Shown here one piece after another: positions 9,742 through 20,078 of a stretch of 64,000 nucleotides of DNA. The DNA comes from Nematopogon swammerdamellus (taxonomy: Eukaryota > Arthropoda > Insecta > Lepidoptera > Adelidae), in NCBI GenBank assembly GCA_946902875.1, contig OX336344.1:22961791-23025790 (forward strand), given 5' to 3'. Each line of letters starts with the position of its first letter. Position 1 is the stretch's first letter. The position numbers and the translations under genes were made by a program. The notes beneath the pieces were generated by a model. That model saw only the letters and a list, made by a program, of their open reading frames with translations. It had not been told where the DNA came from and made no database searches.

Positions 9742-10072
9742 TGATACTATCCGTCCGTTTATTTGTCGTGATCTCTATTTGAAACTAAAGTTTTCTGCAA
9801 ATAGCGCATGAGTGAGTACCTACATATATTATACAAATTATGTATAGTTGAACGATGTATAGTCTTGAAGTAAAATGAAAAGTCAGTCAGAGCAAGACCG
9901 AAGACTGAGCTGTGTAAGTACACGATTTTCTTTGTCTATTTAAGTAAATATATCTGGCTGGGGTGAAGCGGATTCGGGAAGTAAGTAAACCAATCAGTTC
10001 AAGGCCGAAGACCGAGGGAGGTTTCAGGTTGTACATAGTTGAATAATGTACTCACTCGAAGCAGGTAAGCCA

Positions 10073-10712
10073 CTAAGGCGAGGCCAAAGCTACTGATATT
10101 ATTTTTATAGTAAGCGCGACATGTGGCGCCGAGCCACCCATAAGGTGTCTAGCGATGCCCATGGACATTCGGTAGCATGCGGAGGCTGCGAATGCCATGC
10201 CGGCCTGACAGGTGCCCAGATTGAAGGACCCGAGACTGTACTTGGGGGAAAATATTTCTCTCTGTTTGTATTTCAACAGGCTCTGATTTAGCTATGTATT
10301 CCTACGGAGTTGCAGTGGTTTTAGATCGCGGGACATTTGGGAGTCACCTACTATTCGCACGGCTCGACGCTGGATCGAGTCCAGAGGCGCCAGCTGGTAT
10401 TTGACTGAGCCATCCCATAGGTGCGAGCAGTACCGAATCTGCGATTTATACGGCCTTGCCCTCGATGTCACGCCGGAAGTTTAGATCGTGCGAAAATTCG
10501 ACTCGGAGGACCCCGAGGTGGTCGCAAAATTTAAGTGACGTGCCTTGGTAGGAAGGAGCTGGTGTGAACGCCGCTCTCTTCGCACTGAACGCGCAAACTT
10601 GTATCTTGGAGGTATTTAACTTGACCAACTTGCTACGGCCCATTCGGAAATAGAGCCGAGTGTTTGCTCAAGTTCAGACACAAGTCTTCGTCTCTTCTAA
10701 TCCACATCCCGC
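10073..10712 (-). pseudogene. Non-LTR reverse transcriptase C-terminal part, copy 1
   Basis: On the minus strand three collinear pieces are read: MGRSKLVKLNTSKIQVCAFS, then SHLWDGSVKYQLAPLDSIQR and RAVRIVGD, then FSPKYSLGSF. This is the thumb and C-terminal region of a Jockey/CR1-like reverse transcriptase. Frames shift between the pieces and the catalytic FxDD motif is absent, so it is dead. The fragment is duplicated at 15472-16110. Confidence 0.75.
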
Positions 10713-10716
10713 CTAG

Positions 10717-11045
10717 TTGAAGGGTAACTGGTGTAGAACCCGTGTTCCGTACTCTCGTATGTATAACAATGATATGTTGCCCCCTGAATGCTACACCCAC
10801 GCCTTCAACGTTAGCAAGGCTCAGTGCTGCGCATTATCTGCGAAGGTCGATTTGAAGGCCCTTTTGCTTTCCAAGCCAGTTTCTAAGTCAGCGTCATACC
10901 TGTCTGGAAGCACCTGAACCTCCTGGGCACCGCACTTTCCAAAGACGTAGGTTTCCGGCAACTAATCGAGTTTAGGGCTAAAACTGCACCCAGAAAATTG
11001 GGAATACTTTTCCGCAATCGGCGGTTCTTCTCTTCCACAATATCC
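10717..11045 (+). pseudogene. Second reverse transcriptase fragment, opposite strand, copy 1
   Basis: The plus strand reads NDMLPPECYTHAFNVSKAQC followed by ALSAKVDLKALLLS and, in another frame, GTALSKDVGFRQLIEF. This corresponds to the same domain as the minus-strand fragment next to it but from a diverged relative. The two remnants face each other with only a few bases between them. Confidence 0.6.
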
Positions 11046-11113
11046 CGCTTAGCTGAAGGGTAACTTGCATCCGAAAATATTGTAGGTATTAGGTATATTT
11101 AATGTACCTACCT

Positions 11114-11540
11114 TTTTTTTTTATGGAAACTTGACACGGTTGGCTACATCACCTACAACATCCGTGATGTTAGCCCATAACACCGGGTGAACTAGGTGCC
11201 ATGTCAGTGCTTCCCTTCATTTCGCGCCGGCTACACTGAACTGGACGGAAAACACGAACTATTTACATAGCCGTTTCGACCGACGTTTCGCTCAGTGCGG
11301 TGGTACCAACCCGGCCGGGATAAACCCTACCACCTAGTAAGGTAAGAAGGGAAGGGACCTACAGTTTAACGTGGTATCCGAACCACGGTCAGCCTCCAAC
11401 AGTCGGGCGATCATCCATCCAATAACTGACCGCACCATTAAGCTGCCGAGGCTGACGATCCCTTAGTCGACTTTTACGACATGCGACGGGGAGAGATGCA
11501 GTGGGGCTATTCTTTTTAAGTACCGACCCCACACGGTACA
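11114..11540 (-). mobile_element. Composite SINE: SINE-2 head plus SINE-1 head plus body
   Basis: Read on the minus strand: GTACCGTGTGGGGTCGGTAC, GTCGTAAAAGTCGACTAAGG, then directly a SINE-1 head (CCTCGGCAGCTTAATGGTG, shortened 5S-like part, GACCGTGGTTCGGATACC), the common body, and the A tail (poly-T at 11113-11122). The presence of both heads in series suggests the long form is ancestral and SINE-2 arose by losing the SINE-1 head, or that the heads were joined by template switching. Confidence 0.75.
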
Positions 11541-11679
11541 CCTACACTACATATTATGCTTACACTGGTACCTTGATGGACATTTAATACCAATTTATTT
11601 TAGCATAGTACTGTATCTAATAATAATATTATATATCTATATAAAATTTGCGGTAGATCAGTGAGTTAGTATGTAGGTA

Positions 11680-11850
11680 TATTACCAACAATACCATGTC
11701 GCTTCTTCGCGTCGCGTCGGCCCGTGTCGTCGGTGTATGTAACGTACCGAAACCGAGGGGGGCGCGCGGCGCGGTGCGCGGGCGACCACGCTTCATCGCG
11801 AATAATCGCGATTCATACATGCGCCACACATTTTGCTCTATTTCTCTGTA
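11680..11850. other. GC-rich patch in the 3.5-kb repeat
   Basis: CGCGTCGCGTCGG and GGGGGGCGCGCGGCGCGG words mark a CpG-rich patch, also present at 17140-17270 in copy 2 with small differences. No reading frame is conserved between the copies, so I do not call a gene. Confidence 0.4.
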
Positions 11851-11871
11851 CACATAATTTTAATAGATAGC

Positions 11872-12169
11872 AAAGTATATATTTTCGGAATCGTAATTTA
11901 ATTATCTTTAATTTGATACCCCACTCAATATATTTTGAAAAACTAATTTGACATTTTGAGGCCGTGCGTCCGCCATTTTGAATTTTGAAAATTGTTATAT
12001 AGGCTATGACACTCCCGTGAATAAGACGAATCCAATGGCATAAGAATTATTCAAATCGGCCCAGTACTTTAGGCTGTAGAGTGGAATATAGATAGTCACA
12101 TACATACATACATACATACACGCCAAACTCATAACCCTTCCTTTTTTGGCTTCGCCGTAGTCGGGTAAA
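11872..12169 (+). mobile_element. Tail of the 3.5-kb repeat, copy 1
   Basis: Matches 1-298 and 17328-17626 to the same last bases CGTAGTCGGGTAAAAA. The number of CATA units differs between the three tails. Confidence 0.75.
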
Positions 12170-12825
12170 AATAGTTTTTTTTTTTCAGAAACCTTACTTT
12201 GGTCACGTTACTAATATTATGTTATTAAAATCATTTTTGATAAAAAAAATTCTATCGTGCGAAGATAATCATATCGTGTTTTCAAAAAGTTCTCGATCTA
12301 CCCTGATAGGTGAAGTTTTGCATTAAAATTTTAAATAAAAATTATCAGGTGAGTAATATTGATGTTACATTTATCAGAAAGAGCGGAATTTTACCGATTA
12401 ATGCAGTCCTAACTCCACCTGCCTGTGACGCTTCTACGCCCATTCCGTGGATGCGACTGATATAGCAATAGCACTCCCACTTTGCTGGCGTATGCTCCCA
12501 GTTGGTACGTACCAGCGACGTATACAATGTTTGCTGAGACCAACTTCTCTCGACTCTCACCTCCATGGACGGCACTCGCCCGACACGACATCACCGTGTC
12601 GCGTCGCCTCGTGAGTTCGTGACTTCTGGCAGAAGTTTCTTGCTCCAGTTTTAAGTGTAAACCTTTTGCTGTTACTTCCTAGTTAGAATCTGTTGGGAAA
12701 AGGGTGATGCCAAGGTTGTATTAATCTTGTTCACTGGTATAAATAGCTCTCTACAAGTATGTCTGTTTGATTTAATTAATAATTAACAATAATAACATCT
12801 CAATAATTAATTTAACAAAAAATCG
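12170..12825 (-). other. Spacer between the two 3.5-kb units, with an old repeat
   Basis: Most of this is AT-rich without features. Positions about 12420-12580 read on the minus strand (GAAGTTGGTCTCAGCAAAC, CAACTGGGAGCATACGCC) resemble 40845-40940 on the plus strand (GAATTGGTCTAAGCAAACTG, AACTGGGGGCATACG). This is an otherwise unidentified dispersed repeat. The open frames here are not convincing. Confidence 0.45.
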
Positions 12826-13452
12826 TTTAAATAAAAAAAAATAGTTATAAAAAACTAAAACCCGGCTACGAAAAAGCAAATTATGAAAATAGTTTAACTA
12901 TAACTAAAAATAACAAAATAATGTTTTCCATATAATTTATCAGATACAGCAATTCTCTTTTTATATTGATTCTACCTTAGCACTAACTCTATAAATTTTG
13001 ATAAATTTATTATTTTTAACGTTCTAAATATAGAGCCGTGGTCGGGCGTTCTTCGTTCAACAAGACAAGTCAGGCCGTCTTAGGACGGCCATCGCCATTG
13101 TGTCATACTGGCATCTTTTTGTAAGATCAGTCAGAGCCAATCTAAAATTATTATAAGTAGATACATAATTACATACGGAACGTCAACGGCTATAATGCAC
13201 AACGACGGTCTCACTTGTCTTGTTGAACGAAGAACGCCCGACCACGGCTCTATATTTAGAACGTTAAAAATAATAAATTTATCAAAATTTATAGAGTTAG
13301 TGCTAAGGTAGAATCAATATAAAAAGAGAATTGCTGTATCTGATAAATTATATGGAAAACATTATTTTGTTATTTTTAGTTATAGTTAAACTATTTTCAT
13401 AATTTACTTTTTCGTAGCCGGGTTTTAGTTTTTTATAACTATTTTTTTTTAT
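12826..13452. mobile_element. Foldback element 2
   Basis: Same family as 8681-9303. The left arm here extends further outward (ATCGTTTAAATAAAAAAAAA pairs with TTTTTTTTATTTAAACGAT) but has lost the CTCGTCGTGCATTATTAG piece next to the loop. The arms are otherwise complementary over about 240 bp. Confidence 0.8.
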
Positions 13453-15115
13453 TTAAACGATTTTTATAATTAGCTTTTACGTAGTCGGGTTTTAGTTTTT
13501 TATAACTTTTTTTTATTTTAGGCTTTTTTAAAAACTGTTTGCATACTTTAAATGTTGTATGTAACTCGTATATTGATTTTTTTTATGGAATCTGACACAT
13601 CACCTACAGGCGACAACATCCGTGATGTCAGCCCATAACACCGGGTGAACTTGGTGCCACGTCAGTGCTTCCCTTCGGTCGTACCGGCTACACTAAATAC
13701 ATAGCCGTTTCTACCGACCTTTCATTCAGTGCGGTGCGGTGGTACTAACACGGGCGGGTTAAACCCTACCACCTAGTAATATAAGAAGGAAGTCATATCC
13801 CTTAGTCGCCTTTTACGACATACACGGGGAGAGATACAGTGGGGCTATTCTTTTATAACGAACGCCCGACCACGGCTCTATATTTAGAACGTTAAAAATA
13901 ATAAATTTATCAAAATTTATAGAGTTAGTGCTAAGGTAGAATCAATATAAAAAGAGAATTGCTGTATCTGATAAATTATATGGAAAACATTATTTTGTTA
14001 TTTTTAGTTATAGTTAAACTATTTTCATAATTTGCTTTTTCGTAGCCGGGTTTTAGTTTTTTATAACAATTTTTTTTTATTTAAACGATTTTTATAATTA
14101 GCTTTTACGTAGTCGGGTTTTAGTTTTTTATAACTTTTTTTTATTTTAGGCTTTTTTAAAAACTGTTTGCATACTTTAAATGTTGTATGTAACTCGTATA
14201 TTGATTTTTTTTATGGAATCTGACACATCACCTACAGGCTACAACATCCGTGATGTCAGCCCATAACACCGGGTGAACTTGGTGCCACGTCAGTGCTTCC
14301 CTTCGGTCGTACCGGCTACACTAAATACATAGCCGTTTCTACCGACCTTTCATTCAGTGCGGTGCGGTGGTACTAACACGGGCGGGTTAAACCCTACCAC
14401 CTAGTAATATAAGAAGGAAGTCATATCCCTTAGTCGCCTTTTACGACATACACGGGGAGAGATACAGTGGGGCTATTCTTTTATAACGAACGCCCGACCA
14501 CGGCTCTATATTTAGAACGTTAAAAATAATAAATTTATCAAAATTTATAGAGTTAGTGCTAAGGTAGAATCAATATAAAAAGAGAATTGCTGTATCTGAT
14601 AAATTATATGGAAAACATTATTTTGTTATTTTTAGTTATAGTTAAACTATTTTCATAATTTGCTTTTTCGTAGCCGGGTTTTAGTATTTTATAACTATTT
14701 TTTTTTATTTAAACGATTTTTATAATTAGCTTTTACGTAGTCGGGTTTTAGTTTTTTATAACTTTTTTTTATTTTAGGCTTTTTTAAAAACTGTTTGCAT
14801 ACTTTAAATGTTGTATGTAACTCGTATATTGATTTTTTTTATGGAATCTGACACATCACCTACAGGCTACAACATCCGTGATGTCAGCCCATAACACCGG
14901 GTGAACTTGGTGCCACGTCAGTGCTTCCCTTCGGTCGTACCGGCTACACTAAATACATAGCCGTTTCTACCGACCTTTCATTCAGTGCGGTGCGGTGGTA
15001 CTAACACGGGCGGGTTAAACCCTACCACCTAGTAATATAAGAAGGAAGTCATATCCCTTAGTCGCCTTTTACGACATACACGGGGAGATATACAGTGGGG
15101 CTATTCTTTTATATA
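13232..15115. repeat. Three tandem 628-bp units (foldback arm plus SINE-2)
   Basis: GAACGCCCGACCACGG starts at 13232, 13860 and 14488, exactly 628 bp apart each time. Each unit holds the outer part of the right foldback arm, an AT-rich linker with two CGGGTTTTAGT motifs, and a deleted SINE-2 copy ending in GGGGCTATTCTTTTAT. The units are nearly identical, so the expansion is recent or the units are homogenised. Copy 1 of the large repeat has a single unit at 9100-9727. Confidence 0.9.
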
Positions 15116-15137
15116 AGTACCGGCCCCACACGGTACA
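14829..15137 (-). mobile_element. SINE-2 copy ending the tandem array
   Basis: It is the third array copy (others 13573-13850 and 14201-14478) and the only one that keeps the full terminus GTACCGGCCCCACACGGTAC (reverse sense). The inner copies are cut at GGGGCTATTCTTTTAT, which is the junction of the tandem units. Confidence 0.8.
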
Positions 15138-15471
15138 AAATTGATACTATCCGTCCGTTTATTTGTCGTGATCTCTATTTGAAACTAAAGTTTTCTGCAA
15201 ATAGCGCATGAGTGAGTACCTACATATATATACAAATTATGTATAGTTGAACGATGTATAGTCTTGAAGTAAAATGAAAAGTCAGTCAGAGCAAGACCGA
15301 AGACTGAGCTGTGTAAGTACACGATTTTCTTTGTCTATGTAAGTAAATATATCTGGCTGGGGTGAAGCGGGTTCGGGAAGTAAGTAAACCAATCAGTTCA
15401 AGGCCGAAGACCGAGGGCGGTTTCAGGTTGTACATAGTTGAATAATGTACTCACTCGAAGCAGGTAAGCCA

Positions 15472-16110
15472 CTAAGGCGAGGCCAAAGCTACTGATATTA
15501 TTTTTATAGTAAGCGCGACATGTGGCGCCGAGCCACCCATAAGGTGTCTAGCGATGCCCATGGACTTTCGGTAGCATGCGGAGGCCACGAATGCCATGCC
15601 GGCCTGACAGGTGCCCAGGTTGAAGGACCCGAAACTGTACTTGGGGGAAAATATTTCTCTCTGTTTGTATTTCAACAGGCTCTGATTTAGTTATGTATTC
15701 CTACGGAGTTGCAGTGGTTTTAGATCGCGGGACATTTGGGAGTCACCTACTATTCGCACGGCTCGACGCTGGATCGAGTCCAGAGGCGCCAGCTGGTATT
15801 TGACTGAGCCATCCCATAGGTGCGAGCAGTACCCCAAGCAGGACTGAATCTGCGATTTATACGGCCTTGCCCTCGATGTCACGCCGGAAGTTTAGATCGT
15901 GCGAAAATTCGACTCGGAGGACCCTGAGGTGGTCTCAAAATTTAAGTGACGTGCCTTGGTAGGAAGGAGCTGGTGTGAACGCCGCTCTCTTTGCACTGAA
16001 CGCGCAAACTTGTATCTTGGAGGTATTTAACTTGACCAACTTGCTACGGCCCATTCGGAAATAGAGCCGAGTGTTTGCTCAAGTTCAGACACAAGTCTTC
16101 GCCTCTTCTC
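15472..16110 (-). pseudogene. Non-LTR reverse transcriptase C-terminal part, copy 2
   Basis: Collinear with 10073-10712. Here the frame QIQSCLGYCSHLWDGSVKYQ is continuous because of an extra 15 bp (CCCCAAGCAGGACTG) near 15832 that copy 1 lacks. Copy 1 has probably lost it, since the longer form matches the family better. Confidence 0.75.
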
Positions 16111-16114
16111 ATCC

Positions 16115-16475
16115 ACATCCCGCCTAGTTGAAGGGTAACTGGTGTAGAACCCGTGTTCCGTACTCTCGTATGCATAACAATATGTTGCCCCCTGAATGCT
16201 ACGCCCACGCCTTCAACGTTAGCAAGGCTCAGTGCTGCGCATTATCTGCGAAGGTCGATTTGAAGGTCCTTTTACTTTCCAAGCCAGTTTATAGTTAGCG
16301 TCATACCTGTCTGGAAGCACCTGAACCTCCTGGGCACCGCCATTTCCAAAGACGTGGGTTTCCGGCAACTAATCGAGTCTAGGGCTAAAACTGCACCCAG
16401 AAAATTGGGAATACTTTTCCGCAATCGGCGGTTCTTCTCTTCCAAAATATCCCGCTTAGCTGAAGGGTAACTTGC
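16115..16475 (+). pseudogene. Second reverse transcriptase fragment, copy 2
   Basis: Collinear with 10717-11045. AGTTAG replaces the sequence near the KPVSKSAS part, adding another frame break. Independent decay of the two copies shows neither is under selection. Confidence 0.6.
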
Positions 16476-16516
16476 ATCCGAAAATATTGTAGGTATTAGG
16501 TATATTTAAGGTACCA

Positions 16517-16980
16517 ACTTTTTTTTTTTTTATGGAAACTTGACACGGTTGGTTACATCACCTACAACATCCGTGATGTCAGCCCATAACACCGGGTGCC
16601 ATGTCAGTGCTTCCCTTCATTTCGCGCCGGCTACACTGAACTGGACGGAAAACACGAACTATTTACATAGCCGTTTCGACCGACGTTTCGCTCAGTGCGG
16701 TGGTACCAACCCGGCCGGGATAAACCCTACCACCTAGTAAGGTAAGAAGGGAAGGGACCTACAGTTTAACGTGGTATCCGAACCACGGTCAGCCTCCAAC
16801 AGTCGGACGGTCATCCATCCAATAACTGACCGCACCATTAAGCTGCCGAGGCCAGTGATAAGTAATATAATGTATAAGTCAATGGCCGAGGCTGACGATC
16901 CCTTAGTCGACTTTTACGACATGCGACGGGGAGAGATGCAGTGGGGCTATTCTTTTTAAGTACCGACCCCACACGGTACA
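16517..16980 (-). mobile_element. Composite SINE, copy 2
   Basis: Same structure as 11114-11540, with a 40-bp insert at about 16850-16889 beside the SINE-1 head (GCCAGTGATAAGTAATATAA). Its left and right edges both carry GGCC(G/A), so a small local duplication is possible. Confidence 0.75.
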
Positions 16981-17327
16981 CCTACGCTACTTATTATGCT
17001 TACACTAGGTACATGGACATTTAATACCAATTTATTTTAGCATAGTACTGTATCTAATAATAATATTATATATCTATATAAAATTTGCGGTAGATCAGTG
17101 AGTAAGTATGTAGGTATATTACCAACAATACCATGTCGCTTCTTCGCGTCGCGTCGTCGCGTGTCGTCGTCGCGCGTCAATGGTGTATGTAACGTATCGA
17201 AACCGCGAGGGGAGGGGGGCGCGGCACGGTGCGCGGGCGACTACGCTTCATCGCGAATAATCGCTATTCATACATGCGCCACACATTTTGCTCTATTTCT
17301 CTGTACACATAAGTTTAATAGATAGCA

Positions 17328-17626
17328 AAGTATATATTTTCGGAATCGTAATTTAATTATCTTTAATTTGATACCCCACTCAATATATTTTGAAAAACTA
17401 ATTTGACATTTTGAGGCCGTGCGTCCGCCATTTTGAATTTTGAAAATTGTTATATAGCCTATGACACTCCCGTGAATAAGACAAATCCAATAGCACAAGA
17501 ATTATTCAAATCGGCCCAGTACTTTAGGCTGTAGAGTGGAATATAGATAGTCACATACATACATACATACATACACGCCAAACTCATAACCCTTCCTTTT
17601 TTGGCTTCGCCGTAGTCGGGTAAAAA
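17328..17626 (+). mobile_element. Tail of the 3.5-kb repeat, copy 2
   Basis: Third tail with the same end, followed by an unrelated flank starting AGTATCTAAAAG. Together with the other two it fixes the right boundary of the element. Confidence 0.75.
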
Positions 17627-18055
17627 AGTATCTAAAAGTAAGCCGAAAATCATTAAATAAATTATGACTATGTATTGTGTATCACGAAAACATCATGTTT
17701 ATAGGTTTAGTACAAAAACGGTGCAATGTGAACCTTTATGCAGCGTCTCTGTTGTCTGTATGTCTGTCTGTCCCTTAACCGTGGCACGAGTTTTGTGCCA
17801 AATGTGAACACGTCGAGTGAGAAATTAAATCCGCGTTATAAGTGCATAATAATATTATTGGATCTTGGAAGACAAAGTAGTGAGAGTGTCAAAATAAATT
17901 ATTTTTTAAGCCATACAGTTTTATTTCATTGAGTAGAAAATTGAATTTGATGGGAGTTTATTTGATACTGATCACAGAATTCAATTCTGTGATACTGATG
18001 CACTCAGTTCCATAAACATAGAATTTGGTTTAGGCGTTTTTATTTTTCCCATTAA
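17627..18055. other. Unannotated spacer
   Basis: No gene is recognised. At 17973-17995 ATCACAGAATTCAATTCTGTGAT is nearly a perfect palindrome with 11-bp arms; it is a short hairpin without a known partner. Confidence 0.35.
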
Positions 18056-18059
18056 CAAA

Positions 18060-18265
18060 TTGGAATACTCGAATATTTATGTAGTCTTCGTTTGTAGTTT
18101 ATCATATTGCTTTACAGTTTAATACATTGCCACAAACAGTTCTTTTTCGCCTGCATCTTCTCCCACATCCCAAAGGTTAGTTAGAATAGTATGCCTCACG
18201 GCATTAAGATCGCCTATTTTGCCTAATTTGTATAAATTCGTGTTCAGTAAAGAATATATACATAT
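18060..18265 (+). mobile_element. LINE 3' UTR, diverged family member
   Basis: Plus-strand counterpart of 6215-6400: CCCACATCCCAAAGGTTAG, GGCATTAAGATCGCC, TGTTCAGTAAAGAATA. Coding sequence is absent. Confidence 0.5.
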
Positions 18266-18317
18266 GTACATAAATGCTCTCTTTAGCCCGATTTACAGCC
18301 TAATGGTATATATTATG

Positions 18318-18955
18318 TACTGTGTGGGGCCGGTACTTAACTAGATTACCCCCACTGCATCTCTCTCTGTGGTTGTAAAATTCGACTAAGTGATAAGGAC
18401 ACGATGTCGTGCTAAAGAGCGACAGGATAGCTCTCACCTTGGCGCGGTCCTTCCACCGAGTCATGCAGCAGGTGGGTTTTCGTATTGATAGTTACCTTGT
18501 CCTACTCGTAATACTTTTCTGAACGTGGTCACAGATTACTTAATAGTTGCTTCGTAACAGATAAATCACTCCATAGAAAATGTTCCTACCTTCGGGCTTT
18601 AATAGCCTACTGTTTCACGTCGCCAATCGTTGCGTGCGAAAATGTACCTTAACGATCGAGTGTAAAGTGGTTATTGCTTTGCAGCTGCGCGCAGTTGCGT
18701 GGGCGAGCGTCTATGTATACTTCGCGCGGCTGACGAATTTCCACTGAAATAGACCGCTGGCGGCCTATTTCCACTGAAATAGACCGCCCCGGCGGCCCGT
18801 CGGGCGGTAGGTAGTTAGCGGGCGCAAGTACATAGAGTGCGTGAGGCCTGACGTGGTGGTCGGTGCTATGCTGTAATTTACCGGAGCTCTTGCAGCATGA
18901 CACCGATTACTCTGCTTAACCCGATCTTCGGGATACAGCGTGTGGTAAGTTTCTA
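18318..18955 (+). mobile_element. SINE-3 copy split by a 320-bp insertion
   Basis: The 5' part (18318-18530) has the GTGTGGGGCCGGTACTT head and TCCACCGAGTCATGCAGCAG. The 3' part (18851-18955) has GTGGTGGTCGGTGCTATG, ACACCGATTACTCTGC and TCGGGATACAGCGTG. The junction repeats ACGTGGT(C/G), fitting a target duplication of about 8 bp around 18531-18850. Confidence 0.7.
18531..18850. mobile_element. Insertion in SINE-3, possibly a non-autonomous DNA transposon
   Basis: It interrupts SINE-3 and is flanked by ACGTGGTC (18523-18530) and ACGTGGTG (18851-18858), 7 of 8 bases identical. It begins ACAGATTAC and ends GAGGCCTG; terminal inverted repeats are weak at best. A 22-bp unit around TTTCCACTGAAATAGACCGC occurs twice at 18738-18790. 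An 8-bp duplication would fit the hAT group, but the ends do not confirm it. Confidence 0.4.
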
Positions 18956-19116
18956 CCAAATAATTTATTTTCTACAGCCACCTTTCCACATTGCGGCCAC
19001 TGCGATATTATTTTTCAATGTTATTTTTCATTTATTCCCAAACCTGCCGACCGCGCGCTCTACAATTCAATACACTTTTCGCTCCGTAAATTACAACTCT
19101 AAGCCCGCAGCTAAAC

Positions 19117-19175
19117 CGCCCCCCCCCGCCCCCGCCCCCCGCCCCCGCCCCCGCCCCCGCCCCAGCCCCCGCCCA
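19117..19175. repeat. C-rich minisatellite, quadruplex-prone on the minus strand
   Basis: Repeated CCCCCG/CCCCCGCC words give at least eight runs of four or more C. The minus strand therefore has G-runs separated by single bases, the classic quadruplex pattern. The frame across it (PPPPAPAPRPRPRP) is a low-complexity artefact. Confidence 0.8.
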
Positions 19176-19510
19176 AGACGGTCCGATAAAGAAAATTTCC
19201 ACAGCAACCTGTAATTCCTCTAATCCAGCGCGGAGCCGCTAAGCCTCGGCTATTTTACTTTATTTACGGTCCGCTTGATAGAGTTCGCGATGTGCCGGGT
19301 TGGATTGGAACAACCCCCCACACCCGCGCGGATACGTTAGAATTGTTCGACTGTGCGGTAGAATTTTAAGGCGATCGCAATTTTGGTGTTAAACTTTCTA
19401 GCTAGACATTTGACTTTTAACTTACCGCAGTTGTTATACACTAGACGTACCCTATACGCCTTTGCTATTTATGTATTTATTTATATATTCTTATTTAGTA
19501 TGATATTCGT
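19176..19510. other. Unannotated spacer
   Basis: Moderate GC, no recognised gene, repeat or RNA. Confidence 0.35.
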
Positions 19511-19627
19511 CAGCCTCGATAGCTCAGTGGTGCAGACAGTCAACTGCCGTTATTGAATGTTAAGCAACGCTGGGTGCGGTCAGTACTTGGATGGGTGACC
19601 GCTGTCAGTTTCCATAAAAAAAATTAT
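19511..19627 (+). mobile_element. SINE-1 head joined directly to its 3' end
   Basis: CAGCCTCGATAGCTCAGTGG, then AAGCAACGCTGGGTGCGG and TACTTGGATGGGTGACCG form the head, and CTGTCAGTTTCCATAAAAAA follows at once. The B box region and the whole body are missing. The 5S-like box is well preserved. This is a 115-bp deletion derivative. Confidence 0.75.
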
Positions 19628-20075
19628 ATATAATTTGATGAAGTTTATACCATGAAAAATGAAAAAGACTTACGACAACATCTAAAACCTTAACCGTAAC
19701 TGAAAAATTCCTTAAGCGTTAACCTGAATGCTCAACCGGGGCGAACTATTAAAGTGTGTACGGCTTGGGGGCGTTCCGAGATTTAATATAAATTTACTTG
19801 TTCCGTAGTGCGCGCGGGGGGCGGGCCCGCGGGCTATATATCTCGAAGGTGAGTTCATGAGGTAGGTGCAATTCCTCTGCGGAGGCCCGTGGGACTATGG
19901 TAGGTCTTTAGTAGAGTTGCCAGATTCGGTTGATGAGATGTGTGGGACATTTCCCCCCTAAACCTTATCCGATTTTTACATTTTTCTTTTTTGTTGCAAT
20001 AAGGACAGTCGAATCTACGTTCCTGTCTTTTTATTTTTTGAATATTAAAGTGATGACTCAATAAAGCTTAATGAG
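19628..20075. other. Unannotated spacer
   Basis: A GC-rich patch at 19808-19835 (GCGCGCGGGGGGCGGGCCCG) is the only feature. No reading frame with a recognisable motif. Confidence 0.35.
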
Positions 20076-20078
20076 CTC

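Larger units (their letters stand above)
8681..12169 (+). repeat. 3.5-kb repeat unit, copy 1
   Basis: The order is foldback, SINE-2 (minus), reverse-transcriptase fragment (minus), reverse-transcriptase fragment (plus), composite SINE (minus), GC-rich patch, and the (CATA)n tail. The same order occurs at 12826-17626. The copies differ by scattered substitutions and small indels, so the whole arrangement was duplicated as a block after the nested insertions had happened. Outside 8681 and 12169 the flanks are unrelated. Confidence 0.8.
12826..17626 (+). repeat. 3.5-kb repeat unit, copy 2, expanded
   Basis: This is collinear with 8681-12169 except for two extra 628-bp units (13860-15115), which account for most of the length difference. 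The order of nested elements is unchanged. About 655 bp separates it from copy 1, so a tandem duplication including that spacer would explain the arrangement. Confidence 0.8.

Noticed and set aside
18897..19214. 105-codon frame with a proline/arginine-rich tail
   Set aside because: It starts in SINE-3 and its tail is the C-rich minisatellite.
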